Shown piece by piece: positions 1-5,643 of a stretch of DNA of 14,546 nucleotides (position 1 is the first letter of the stretch; every line of letters begins with the position of its first letter). Position numbers and translations under genes: made by a program. Origin of the DNA: Nocardioidaceae bacterium (lineage in GTDB: Bacteria > Actinomycetota > Actinomycetes > Propionibacteriales > Nocardioidaceae); NCBI GenBank assembly GCA_025965395.1, contig JAOPXA010000256.1, positions 1 through 14,546 of the forward strand. Direction: 5' to 3'. The notes beneath the pieces are model-generated. The model did not search any database. It saw only the letters and a list, made by a program, of their open reading frames with translations, and was not told where the DNA came from.

Positions 1-142
1 GGCTGGCCTTGCGTACGTGCTTGGCGAAGCTCCGCATGATGAAGAACAGTGCGACGCACAGCGCGATCACGATGGCGAAGGCGACCCAGCCGGGCTTCAC
101 CTGGTCTTCGTCGAGCACGAGCAATACGTCTAGGGAACTCAT
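1..142 (-). CDS. Small single-pass membrane protein, 3' part outside window (Rv1083-like position)
   Basis: Reading leftward from an ATG at 142 gives 47 codons open to the window edge. The product starts MSSLDVLLVLDEDQVKPGW, then has one hydrophobic segment (about residues 18-36, AFAIVIALCVALFFIMRSF) followed by basic residues (KHVRKAS), so it looks like a short inner-membrane protein with a cytoplasmic basic tail. It lies downstream of mca on the same strand, where mycobacteria carry the small membrane protein Rv1083; the link rests on position and architecture, not alignment. TAAGGT six bases before the ATG could be a -10 element of a leaderless transcript, although AAGGTGG could also serve as a ribosome binding site. 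No function is known to me. The C-terminus is not visible. Confidence 0.7.
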   Translation of the reverse strand, partial: MSSLDVLLVLDEDQVKPGWVAFAIVIALCVALFFIMRSFAKHVRKAS

Positions 143-148
143 ACCCCC

Positions 149-154
149 ACCTTA
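149..154 (-). promoter_or_regulatory. Possible -10 element (TAAGGT) of the small membrane protein gene
   Basis: TAAGGT fits the actinobacterial TAnnnT -10 pattern and sits exactly six bases before the ATG at 142, so transcription could begin at the start codon. The same bases overlap a purine-rich stretch that could act as a ribosome binding site, so the call is ambiguous. Confidence 0.35.
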
Positions 155-160
155 TCCCGT

Positions 161-300
161 CCGCTCGCGAGTCACTCACGGTCGCTCTCGAGTCACGTGC
201 GGCGGGTGGCGAGTCACGTGTGGCGCGCTCAGACGGTACGTCAGCGACTCGCGACTCACCGTCAGCGACTCGCGACTCGCCGCGAGCGACTCGCGAGCGG
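161..300. repeat. 140-bp element with 13-bp terminal inverted repeats and internal GCGAGTC/GACTCGC repeats
   Basis: CCGCTCGCGAGTC at 161-173 is a perfect inverted copy of GACTCGCGAGCGG at 288-300. Inside are GCGAGTC at 167-173 and 209-215, TCGAGTC at 188-194, and the opposite orientation GACTCGC at 246-252, 267-273, 274-280 and 288-294. A 21-bp unit starting GTCAGCGACTCGCGACTC is tandemly duplicated at 240-260 and 261-281 with about one mismatch. Two CACGTG palindromes follow GAGT copies near 194-199 and 214-219. The element begins about 18 bases before the next gene and ends just before the mca stop codon at 302. It can fold into alternative long hairpins. It may be a terminator region, a palindromic intergenic repeat or a MITE-like element; the sequence alone does not decide. 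Confidence 0.7.
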
Positions 301-301
301 T

Positions 302-1174
302 CTAGCGGAGGCCGGCGAACAGGTCCGTCTCGGGGATCGACGTCTCGACCTTGGACTCGACCAGTTGGAAGTCCTCCGTCGGCCAGGTGTCGGCCTGGAT
401 CTCGTGCGGGATCGCGAACCACCAACCATCGGGATCGATCTGCGTCGCGTGAGCCAGCAGCGCCCGGTCACGCACCGGGAAGTAGGCGGCGCACTCGACC
501 TGCGTCGTGAGGCGAGCCTCGTCCTCTGGCTTGCGCTCCCAGTCCTTGAAGCGCTCGGCGTACGGGTTCTCCAGACCGTGCTCCTCCATGGCCTTGCCGA
601 TGGCCTCCATACGCTTCCAGCTCCAGCCGAGGTGGTAGTACAGCTTGGAGACCTGCCACGGCTCGCCACAATCGGGATACCGGTCAGGATCGGACGCCGC
701 CTCGTAGGCATACACGCTGATCTCGTGGCACTTGATGTGATCGGGGTGCGGGTAGCCGCCGTTCTCGTCGTACGTTGTCAGGACGTGCGGCTTGAACGAC
801 CGGATAAGCCTGACCAACGGCTCCGCGGCCTCTTCGAGCGGCACCAGCGCGAAGCACCCCTCGGGCAGCGGCGGCTTCGGATCGCCTTCGGGCCAGCCGG
901 AGTCGACAAACCCGAGCCAGTCCTGCTTGATGCCCAAGATCTGACGCGCCCGCTCCATCTCGTCGCGCCGGATCTCACCGATCAGCTCGGGGTTGTCGAT
1001 GATGCCCGGATGCTCGAAGCTCGGGTTGAGGATCGAGCCGCGCTCGCCACCTGTGCACGTCGCGACATGGACATCGATGCCCTCGGCGACGTACTTGGCC
1101 GTCGACGCCGCGCCCTTGCTCGACTCGTCGTCTGGGTGCGCGTGCACATGCATCAGACGTAGGTGATCGACCAC
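302..1174 (-). CDS. mca: Mycothiol S-conjugate amidase
   Basis: Mca hydrolyses the amide bond of mycothiol S-conjugates in the cytosol, releasing glucosaminyl-inositol and an acetylcysteine conjugate (mercapturic acid) for export. It belongs to the zinc-dependent LmbE/PIG-L deacetylase family with MshB. The 290-residue product matches the usual length of about 288. The zinc motif HPDD is at residues 13-16 (within HAHPDDES) and a second motif, GGYPHPDH, at 139-146 carries the other metal and catalytic histidines; TGGERGS near 41-47 is also typical. I chose the GTG at 1174 because family members begin a few residues before LRLMxVHAHPDD and AGAGGA lies just upstream; the frame is open further to an ATG at 1210 and beyond. 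It is divergent from the DUF4307 gene, with 34 bases between the chosen starts. Mca versus MshB: HPDHIKCHE and the synteny favour Mca. Confidence 0.93.
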   Translation of the reverse strand: MVDHLRLMHVHAHPDDESSKGAASTAKYVAEGIDVHVATCTGGERGSILNPSFEHPGIIDNPELIGEIRRDEMERARQILGIKQDWLGFVDSGWPEGDPKPPLPEGCFALVPLEEAAEPLVRLIRSFKPHVLTTYDENGGYPHPDHIKCHEISVYAYEAASDPDRYPDCGEPWQVSKLYYHLGWSWKRMEAIGKAMEEHGLENPYAERFKDWERKPEDEARLTTQVECAAYFPVRDRALLAHATQIDPDGWWFAIPHEIQADTWPTEDFQLVESKVETSIPETDLFAGLR

Positions 1175-1208
1175 GATTTCCTCTTCCAAGCTCAGGGACT
1201 TTGCGAGC

Positions 1209-1631
1209 ATGAGCGACACTGTTGGCATGTCGTCTTCGCCCGGGTCCGATCTTTCCACCAGCCGGTATGGCCGGAGCGACCGCCCACGTTGGTTGCGGAC
1301 GACCGGCATCGCCCTCGCGCTGGTGGTTGCCACTGCATGGGCCATGTGGGCAGCACTCGGACAAAGCAATCAACCCGTCTCGTACCAACTTCATTCCTAC
1401 GACGTGGTCTCCGAGAGCCAGATCACGCTGAAGGTCGAGTTGCACCGTGATGACCCCTCAAAGCCGGCGACATGCAGCGTCTACGCCCAGGCGAATGACC
1501 ATTCCACAGTCGGCGAGAAGACCTTCGACGTGCCGCCGTCGACTGACAAGACGGTGTTTGCCGACACGACTCTGCAGACCGAACGCCGTGCCGTGACGGG
1601 CCTCGTCCGACGCTGCGAACTGGCCAACTGA
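1209..1631 (+). CDS. DUF4307 single-pass membrane protein (Rv1081c-like)
   Basis: The 140-residue product has an N-terminal cytoplasmic part with SRYGRSDRPRWLR (about 18-30), one transmembrane helix (about 29-49) and an extracytoplasmic domain rich in beta-type sequence, ending in RRCELAN. RYG before the helix and a Cys pair (in TCSVYAQ and near the C-terminus) fit DUF4307, an actinobacterial family of unknown function. The mca - DUF4307 - greA order is the one I recall from mycobacteria (Rv1082-Rv1081c-Rv1080c), supporting the call. The start is uncertain: ATG at 1209 (GGGA about ten bases upstream) or ATG at 1227, which would give MSSSPGSDL. greA follows after 109 bases and appears to have its own promoter. 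No biochemical role can be stated. Confidence 0.85.
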   Translation: MSDTVGMSSSPGSDLSTSRYGRSDRPRWLRTTGIALALVVATAWAMWAALGQSNQPVSYQLHSYDVVSESQITLKVELHRDDPSKPATCSVYAQANDHSTVGEKTFDVPPSTDKTVFADTTLQTERRAVTGLVRRCELAN

Positions 1632-1676
1632 CCCGCGCGATTGCAGCGAATACGCCTCGCGGAAGCCTCACGACAG

Positions 1677-1685
1677 TGCTAACCT
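1677..1685 (+). promoter_or_regulatory. Candidate extended -10 promoter of greA
   Basis: TGCTAACCT matches TGnTAnnnT, an extended -10, about 56 bases before the greA ATG. I see no good -35 at normal spacing, which is tolerated with an extended -10. A start near 1692 would put the hairpin at 1694-1717 at the 5' end of the mRNA. Confidence 0.4.
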
Positions 1686-1693
1686 CGAACATT

Positions 1694-1717
1694 CACCCCG
1701 GGCACCTGCTCGGGGTG
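1694..1717 (+). promoter_or_regulatory. Hairpin in the greA 5' leader
   Basis: CACCCCG at 1694-1700 pairs perfectly with CGGGGTG at 1711-1717 across a 10-base loop. It ends 11 bases before the GAGGAG ribosome binding site (1729-1734) of greA, and has no U-tract. It may be a leader attenuator, an mRNA-stabilising 5' stem, or incidental GC-rich pairing. Confidence 0.45.
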
Positions 1718-1740
1718 CAGCACGTAGTGAGGAGCCACGT

Positions 1741-2247
1741 ATGAGCGAGCAAACTCAAGAAACGATCTGGGTGACTCAAGAGGCCTACGACCGTCTGACG
1801 TCCGAGCTCGACAACCTTCGAGGCCCCGTACGCACGGAGATCACGCAGAAGATCGCCGACGCGCGCGACGAAGGCGACCTCAAGGAGAATGGCGGCTACC
1901 ACGCCGCTCGCGAGGAGCAGGGCAAGACCGAGGCCCGCATCCGCCAGCTCGAGTCCCTCCTCAACCGTGCGGTCGTTGGCGAGCAGCGCGCCGATGACGG
2001 CATCGTCCAGGCCGGAATGATCGTGAGCATCACGTTCAAGGGCGACAAGACGGTGGAGACCTTCATGCTGGGCTCCCGCGAGCTGCTCACGCTCGACGAC
2101 TCGGTCGACCTGAGCGTCTACTCCCCCGAATCCCCGCTAGGCGCGTCGCTCATGGGCAAGTCGAAGGGCGACACCGCGACGTACGAGGCTCCGAACGGCA
2201 AAGAGATCACCGTGACGATCGTCGACGCCAAGCCGTTCACGGGCTGA
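1741..2247 (+). CDS. greA: Transcription elongation factor GreA
   Basis: GreA enters the secondary channel of backtracked RNA polymerase and stimulates cleavage of the nascent RNA so that elongation can resume. The 168-residue product has the N-terminal coiled-coil hairpin (about 8-82) and the C-terminal FKBP-like domain (about 88-166). The tip carries the conserved acidic pair in ARDEGDLKEN, D46 and E49, equivalent to E. coli D41 and E44, followed by GGYHAAREEQ. The C-terminal SPLGASLMGKSKGDT and APNGKEITVTIV are family signatures. The ATG at 1741 is well supported by GAGGAG six bases upstream. It lies behind the DUF4307 gene and is convergent with threonine dehydratase, separated by a strong hairpin. 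Confidence 0.97.
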   Translation: MSEQTQETIWVTQEAYDRLTSELDNLRGPVRTEITQKIADARDEGDLKENGGYHAAREEQGKTEARIRQLESLLNRAVVGEQRADDGIVQAGMIVSITFKGDKTVETFMLGSRELLTLDDSVDLSVYSPESPLGASLMGKSKGDTATYEAPNGKEITVTIVDAKPFTG

Positions 2248-2252
2248 CACGT

Positions 2253-2332
2253 GCCCCCCGCCTCCGGTGGGGGAACCAATATGGTCGCTTGTCGAGCAAA
2301 ATCTCCACCATATTGGTTCCCCCAGCGGGGGC
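2253..2332. terminator. Bidirectional terminator hairpin between greA and threonine dehydratase
   Basis: GGGGGAACCAATATGGT at 2269-2285 is a perfect 17-bp inverted copy of 2307-2323 with a 21-base loop. The stem continues outward imperfectly, pairing GCCCCCC at 2253-2259 with GGGGGC at 2327-2332. A smaller hairpin inside the left arm (CCCCC at 2255-2259 with GGGGG at 2269-2273) would compete. It begins 6 bases after the greA stop, and its right end abuts the TAG of the convergent gene. No U-tract is visible, as is common in actinobacterial terminators. Confidence 0.8.
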
Positions 2333-3531
2333 TAGAGGCTGTCGCCCAGGTCGTAGCCGAGCTCCCCGAGACGCTTCTTGACCAGCTCGCGATGCTCGAT
2401 GCCGCGCGTTGCCACCTGCATCTGGACCTCGACCTGATCGACGCCCATGGAGGCCGACGCGCGATCGTGATGGATGTTGAGCACGTTGAGCTGCATCGCG
2501 GCGAGGTCGGTCAACAGCCGCATCAGCTCACCCGGACGGTCGCTGATCCGGACGCGGAACATCAAAAACCGTCCCGCCGCGGCGAGCCCGTGCCGGATCA
2601 CCTGGAGCAGGATCAGCGAGTCGATGTTGCCGCCCGACAAGATCGGGACGACCGGCCCCTCAAAGCGCCGCGGCGACTCGAGCAACGCCGCAACACCGGC
2701 CGCGCCCGACGGCTCGACAAGCATCTTGGCCCGCTCCAGCAGCAGGAGGAGCGACTGGCTCATCGACTCCTCCCCCACCGTCACGACCTCGTCGACCAGT
2801 TCGGAAACCAACGCGTACGTGAGGTCGCCAGGGCGGCCCACCGCAATGCCATCGGCCATGGTCGCGCCGAGCTGGATCTCATACGGCGCGCCCTGCTGCA
2901 GCGACTCGGGGAAGGCGGCAGCGCGCTCGGCCTGCACGCCCACGACCTTGATCTCGGGGTACTTGGTACGGATCGCCGCCACTCCCGCGGCTAACCCGCC
3001 TCCACCGAGCGGCACCAGGATCGTACGGACGTCGGGCACCTGCTCCAAGATCTCGAGGGCCACCGTGCCCTGCCCGGCGATGACGTCACTGTGGTCGAAC
3101 GGATGGATGAAGATCGCGCCCGTCTTGGCGGCGAATTCTTGCGCAGCGACGAGAGCCGTGCTGATGTTGGGTCCGGCGAACTCGACGTGCGCGCCATATC
3201 CCTGCGTCGCAGCGACCTTGGGGATCGCGGCGCCATCGGGCATGAAGATCGTCGCCTTGGCCCTGAGCAGCGACGCGGCCAGCGCCACGCCCTGAGCATG
3301 GTTGCCGGCGCTCGCCGCAACGACGCCTTGGGCACGCTCCTCGGAGGTCAGCCGAGCGAGGCGCACATACGCTCCCCGCGGCTTGAAGGAGCCGGTCCGC
3401 TGGAGGTTTTCGCACTTCAGATAGACGTCGGTGCCGGCAAGGTCGGACAGCCAACGCGAGAAGGTCGCCGGGGTTGTCACGGGGAAGTCGCCCAGCACGT
3501 CGCGGGCGGCCAGGAGATCGTCGTAGTCCAC
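2332..3531 (-). CDS. ilvA: Threonine ammonia-lyase (biosynthetic type, single C-terminal ACT domain)
   Basis: This PLP enzyme deaminates threonine to 2-oxobutanoate, the first committed step toward isoleucine. The 399-residue product has the fold type II core (about 15-315): PLP lysine K50 in GSFKPRGA, SAGNHAQG at 74-81, the phosphate-binding GGGGLAAG at 176-183 and SGGNID at 299-304. A single ACT domain follows at about 325-395 (RVRISDRPGELMRLL). The one-ACT architecture corresponds to the shorter ilvA subfamily rather than the two-ACT E. coli IlvA; a catabolic role cannot be excluded. The start is a GTG at 3531 with no good ribosome binding site; TAGGCT lies six bases upstream, so a leaderless message is likely. 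It is convergent with greA and divergent from marR. Confidence 0.93.
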   Translation of the reverse strand: MDYDDLLAARDVLGDFPVTTPATFSRWLSDLAGTDVYLKCENLQRTGSFKPRGAYVRLARLTSEERAQGVVAASAGNHAQGVALAASLLRAKATIFMPDGAAIPKVAATQGYGAHVEFAGPNISTALVAAQEFAAKTGAIFIHPFDHSDVIAGQGTVALEILEQVPDVRTILVPLGGGGLAAGVAAIRTKYPEIKVVGVQAERAAAFPESLQQGAPYEIQLGATMADGIAVGRPGDLTYALVSELVDEVVTVGEESMSQSLLLLLERAKMLVEPSGAAGVAALLESPRRFEGPVVPILSGGNIDSLILLQVIRHGLAAAGRFLMFRVRISDRPGELMRLLTDLAAMQLNVLNIHHDRASASMGVDQVEVQMQVATRGIEHRELVKKRLGELGYDLGDSL

Positions 3532-3537
3532 GACATC

Positions 3538-3543
3538 AGCCTA
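3538..3543 (-). promoter_or_regulatory. Possible -10 element (TAGGCT) of the threonine dehydratase gene
   Basis: TAGGCT fits TAnnnT and is separated by six bases from the GTG at 3531, placing the transcription start at the start codon. TTGGAA upstream is spaced only 14 bases away, too close for a normal -35. The same hexamer at the same distance precedes tetR. Confidence 0.45.
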
Positions 3544-3560
3544 GTCCTCGCGTGCCGTTC

Positions 3561-3584
3561 CAACATTTGGTTGTAAGACGCAAC
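3561..3584. promoter_or_regulatory. Candidate MarR operator
   Basis: Three tetranucleotide half-sites alternate: CAAC at 3561-3564, GTTG at 3570-3573 and CAAC at 3581-3584, forming the inverted repeats CAAC-N5-GTTG and GTTG-N7-CAAC. The second overlaps the -35 region and spacer of the marR promoter, where an autorepressing MarR protein would bind. MarR operators are commonly imperfect palindromes of this kind; assignment to the adjacent gene is inference. Confidence 0.4.
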
Positions 3585-3596
3585 TAGTCGTATGCT
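3567..3596 (+). promoter_or_regulatory. Promoter of the marR-MFS operon
   Basis: TTGGTT at 3567-3572 and TATGCT at 3591-3596 are separated by 18 bases. The -10 ends six bases before the GTG at 3603, and no Shine-Dalgarno sequence precedes that codon, so the mRNA probably starts at the start codon. Confidence 0.5.
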
Positions 3597-3602
3597 TGCA
3601 GC

Positions 3603-4088
3603 GTGCACCTAAATGGCCAGGACGAGCCGAAAACCCCCGCCGACGCCATCATGTATTTCATGATGAAACTCAGTCGGCGCGTGCGGGCCCGGCAGACCGG
3701 TGACGCCATCGATCCGGCCTATCTTCCGCTGCTCTACTCGCTCAAGATGTCCGGCGCGGTCCGACTGAGCGACTTCGCCGAATCGACCAGCCTCGACGCC
3801 TCCACGATCAGCCGCCATGTCGGCCACCTGCTCGATCTTGGCCTCATCCTGCGCAGCGCCGACCCCGACGACGGCCGGGTCCGTCTCGTGCAGATCTCGC
3901 CCCTCGGCGTCAAGCACCTCACCAAGACGCTGCACCATCGCCGCGCGGCCCTCGACGAAGCCATGGCCGACTGGTCGCCCGAGGACGGCGAAGACCTCCG
4001 TCGCCTGCTCATCCGCCTCTCTCAATCGCTCACGCCTCAGCCACTCACACCCACCACTGCCCGCGACGACGAACGAGTTGCCCCATGA
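3603..4088 (+). CDS. MarR family transcriptional regulator
   Basis: The 161-residue product is a winged-helix MarR-type repressor, which typically acts as a dimer and leaves DNA when it binds a small phenolic or drug-like ligand. The HTH lies at about 54-80 (VRLSDFAESTSLDASTISRH), with the recognition helix around 66-78 and the wing carrying the classic DPDDGRVRL at 87-95. The helices on both sides form the dimer interface. The start is a GTG at 3603; the next in-frame candidate is an ATG 14 codons later. Its TGA overlaps the ATG of the MFS gene (ATGA at 4085-4088), so the two are translationally coupled and the regulator very likely controls the pump. Ligand unknown. Confidence 0.9.
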   Translation: MHLNGQDEPKTPADAIMYFMMKLSRRVRARQTGDAIDPAYLPLLYSLKMSGAVRLSDFAESTSLDASTISRHVGHLLDLGLILRSADPDDGRVRLVQISPLGVKHLTKTLHHRRAALDEAMADWSPEDGEDLRRLLIRLSQSLTPQPLTPTTARDDERVAP

Positions 4089-5629
4089 CCGAAAGCACGC
4101 CCCCCATCGCCACCCCGGAGTCCGCCTACCTGTCCCACCGCCAAATCTTGGTGGTGTTGAGCGGCCTCATGGCCGGTATGTTCCTCGCCGCGCTCGACCA
4201 GAGCATCGTGGGCACCGCGCTCCCCCAGATCACCTCCGACCTCAAGGGTCTCGACAAGCTCAGCTGGGTCGTCACCGCCTACCTCTTGACGTCGACGGCG
4301 GCCACACCCCTGTGGGGCAAGATCTCCGACCTGTATGGGCGCCGCAACATCTTCCAGGCGGCCATCGTGACCTTCCTGGTGGGTTCGCTGCTCTGCGGCT
4401 TCTCGCGCAACATCGAGGAACTCATAGCCTTCCGCGCCCTCCAAGGCATCGGCGGCGGCGGCCTGATGGCGCTCGCGCTGGCCACGATCGGCGACATCGT
4501 GCCGCCCCGCGAGCGCGGCCGCTACATGGGTTACATGGGCGCCGTGTTCGGCACGTCGAGCGTCCTCGGACCCGTCCTCGGCGGCTTCTTCGCCGAAGGC
4601 CCTGGGTGGCAGTGGATCTTCTGGATCAACATCCCGATCGGCATCGCCGCCCTCACCGTGACGAGCATCGCGCTCAAGCTCCCGCACACACGTCGCGAGC
4701 ACACGATCGACTACCTCGGTGCGGCCGTGCTCGTCGCCGCCGTCTCGTCTCTCTTGCTCGTCACCGCATGGGCTGGCCCCGACCACGGCTGGGGATCGAG
4801 CCTCGCTATCGGCCTCCTGCTGGCGGCAGCCGCGCTGACTGCCCTCTTCATCTTCGTCGAGTCGCGCGCCAAGGAGCCGATCCTGCCGCTGGAGATGTTC
4901 CAGAACTCGATCTTCACGATCGGCAACACGTTTGCCACCGTCATGGGCTTCGCGATGTTCGGCGCCATCATCTTCATCCCGATCTACCTCCAGATCGTGC
5001 AAGGCATGTCGCCCACCAAGTCCGGCCTCGGCATGGTGCCCATGGTCATCGGCATCTTCTCGACGTCCATCCCCTCGGGCATCCGGGTCTCCAATACCGG
5101 TCGCTACAAGCCGTACCCGAACGTGAGTGCCGCGGTCGTGATCGTAGCGCTGGTCGTCCTGTCGCGGCTCAATGCCGACAGCTCTTATTGGCTCGTCGCG
5201 CTCGGTATGTACCTGTTCGGCGCCGGGCTCGGCATCACGATGCAACTCATCACCGTGATCGTGCAGAACGCCTCCGACCCCAAGCACATGGGCATCGCGA
5301 CCAGCACGGTCACGTTCTTCCGCAACCTCGGCGGAGCGTTCGGCACCGCGGTCTTCGGGGCGGTGCTCAACAGTCGGCTGGCTCACCACCTCGACGCGAC
5401 GTTGGGCTCAGCGGGCGGCGCGAACGTCGACACCAATGACGTCCACGCGATCCGCAACCTGCCTCAGCCGGTCCAGGGCCAGGTCATCGACGCGTTCTCG
5501 TTGTCGCTCCACGACGTCTTCATCACGGCCATTCCCGTCGTGTTCCTGGCGTTCATCATCGCGTTCTTCATCAAGGAGATCCCGCTGCGTACGCGTGAAG
5601 GTACGCCTGCGCCCGCCACCGTCGAGTAG
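4085..5629 (+). CDS. MFS multidrug efflux transporter, DHA2 (EmrB/QacA) family, 14 TM
   Basis: The 514-residue protein is an inner-membrane drug/proton antiporter of the 14-helix DHA2 type. Family motifs are clear: LDQSIVGTALPQI in TM1 (38-49), motif A GKISDLYGRRNIF between TM2 and TM3 (78-90), motif B RALQGIGGGG in TM4 (117-126), and the antiporter motif C GAVFGTSSVLGPVLGG in TM5 (152-167). Length and helix number match EmrB/QacA-type pumps. It is coupled by ATGA overlap to the MarR regulator, the usual layout of an inducible resistance operon. The substrate cannot be read from the sequence. No HlyD-like membrane fusion partner is nearby, as expected in a Gram-positive. It is convergent with the AI-2E family gene, with 14 bases between stops. 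Confidence 0.93.
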   Translation: MTESTPPIATPESAYLSHRQILVVLSGLMAGMFLAALDQSIVGTALPQITSDLKGLDKLSWVVTAYLLTSTAATPLWGKISDLYGRRNIFQAAIVTFLVGSLLCGFSRNIEELIAFRALQGIGGGGLMALALATIGDIVPPRERGRYMGYMGAVFGTSSVLGPVLGGFFAEGPGWQWIFWINIPIGIAALTVTSIALKLPHTRREHTIDYLGAAVLVAAVSSLLLVTAWAGPDHGWGSSLAIGLLLAAAALTALFIFVESRAKEPILPLEMFQNSIFTIGNTFATVMGFAMFGAIIFIPIYLQIVQGMSPTKSGLGMVPMVIGIFSTSIPSGIRVSNTGRYKPYPNVSAAVVIVALVVLSRLNADSSYWLVALGMYLFGAGLGITMQLITVIVQNASDPKHMGIATSTVTFFRNLGGAFGTAVFGAVLNSRLAHHLDATLGSAGGANVDTNDVHAIRNLPQPVQGQVIDAFSLSLHDVFITAIPVVFLAFIIAFFIKEIPLRTREGTPAPATVE

Positions 5630-5643
5630 GGGGCGTTGACTGG

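Noticed and set aside
161..300. CRISPR array
   Set aside because: The repeated units are 7-21 bases, occur in both orientations and have no spacers of even length.
197..1162. A 321-codon open frame on the plus strand opposite mca
   Set aside because: It begins inside the repeat element and mirrors mca codons; composition is that of an antisense shadow.
1175..1369. N-terminal extension of mca from an upstream start
   Set aside because: The frame is open, but the added residues are unlike Mca proteins, overlap the divergent DUF4307 gene, and the 290-residue form already matches family length.
2251..2994. A 247-codon open frame on the plus strand opposite threonine dehydratase
   Set aside because: It starts in the terminator hairpin and lies against a clear enzyme gene; no domain seen.
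4037..5389. A 450-codon open frame on the minus strand opposite the MFS gene
   Set aside because: The translation is Glu/Asp/Arg/His-rich without domains, and the opposite strand encodes an obvious 14-helix transporter.
3817..5439. A 540-codon open frame on the plus strand across marR and the MFS gene
   Set aside because: It is out of frame with two genes that have clear motifs, and its translation is a low-complexity Arg/His/Pro/Ala-rich sequence typical of high-GC shadow frames.
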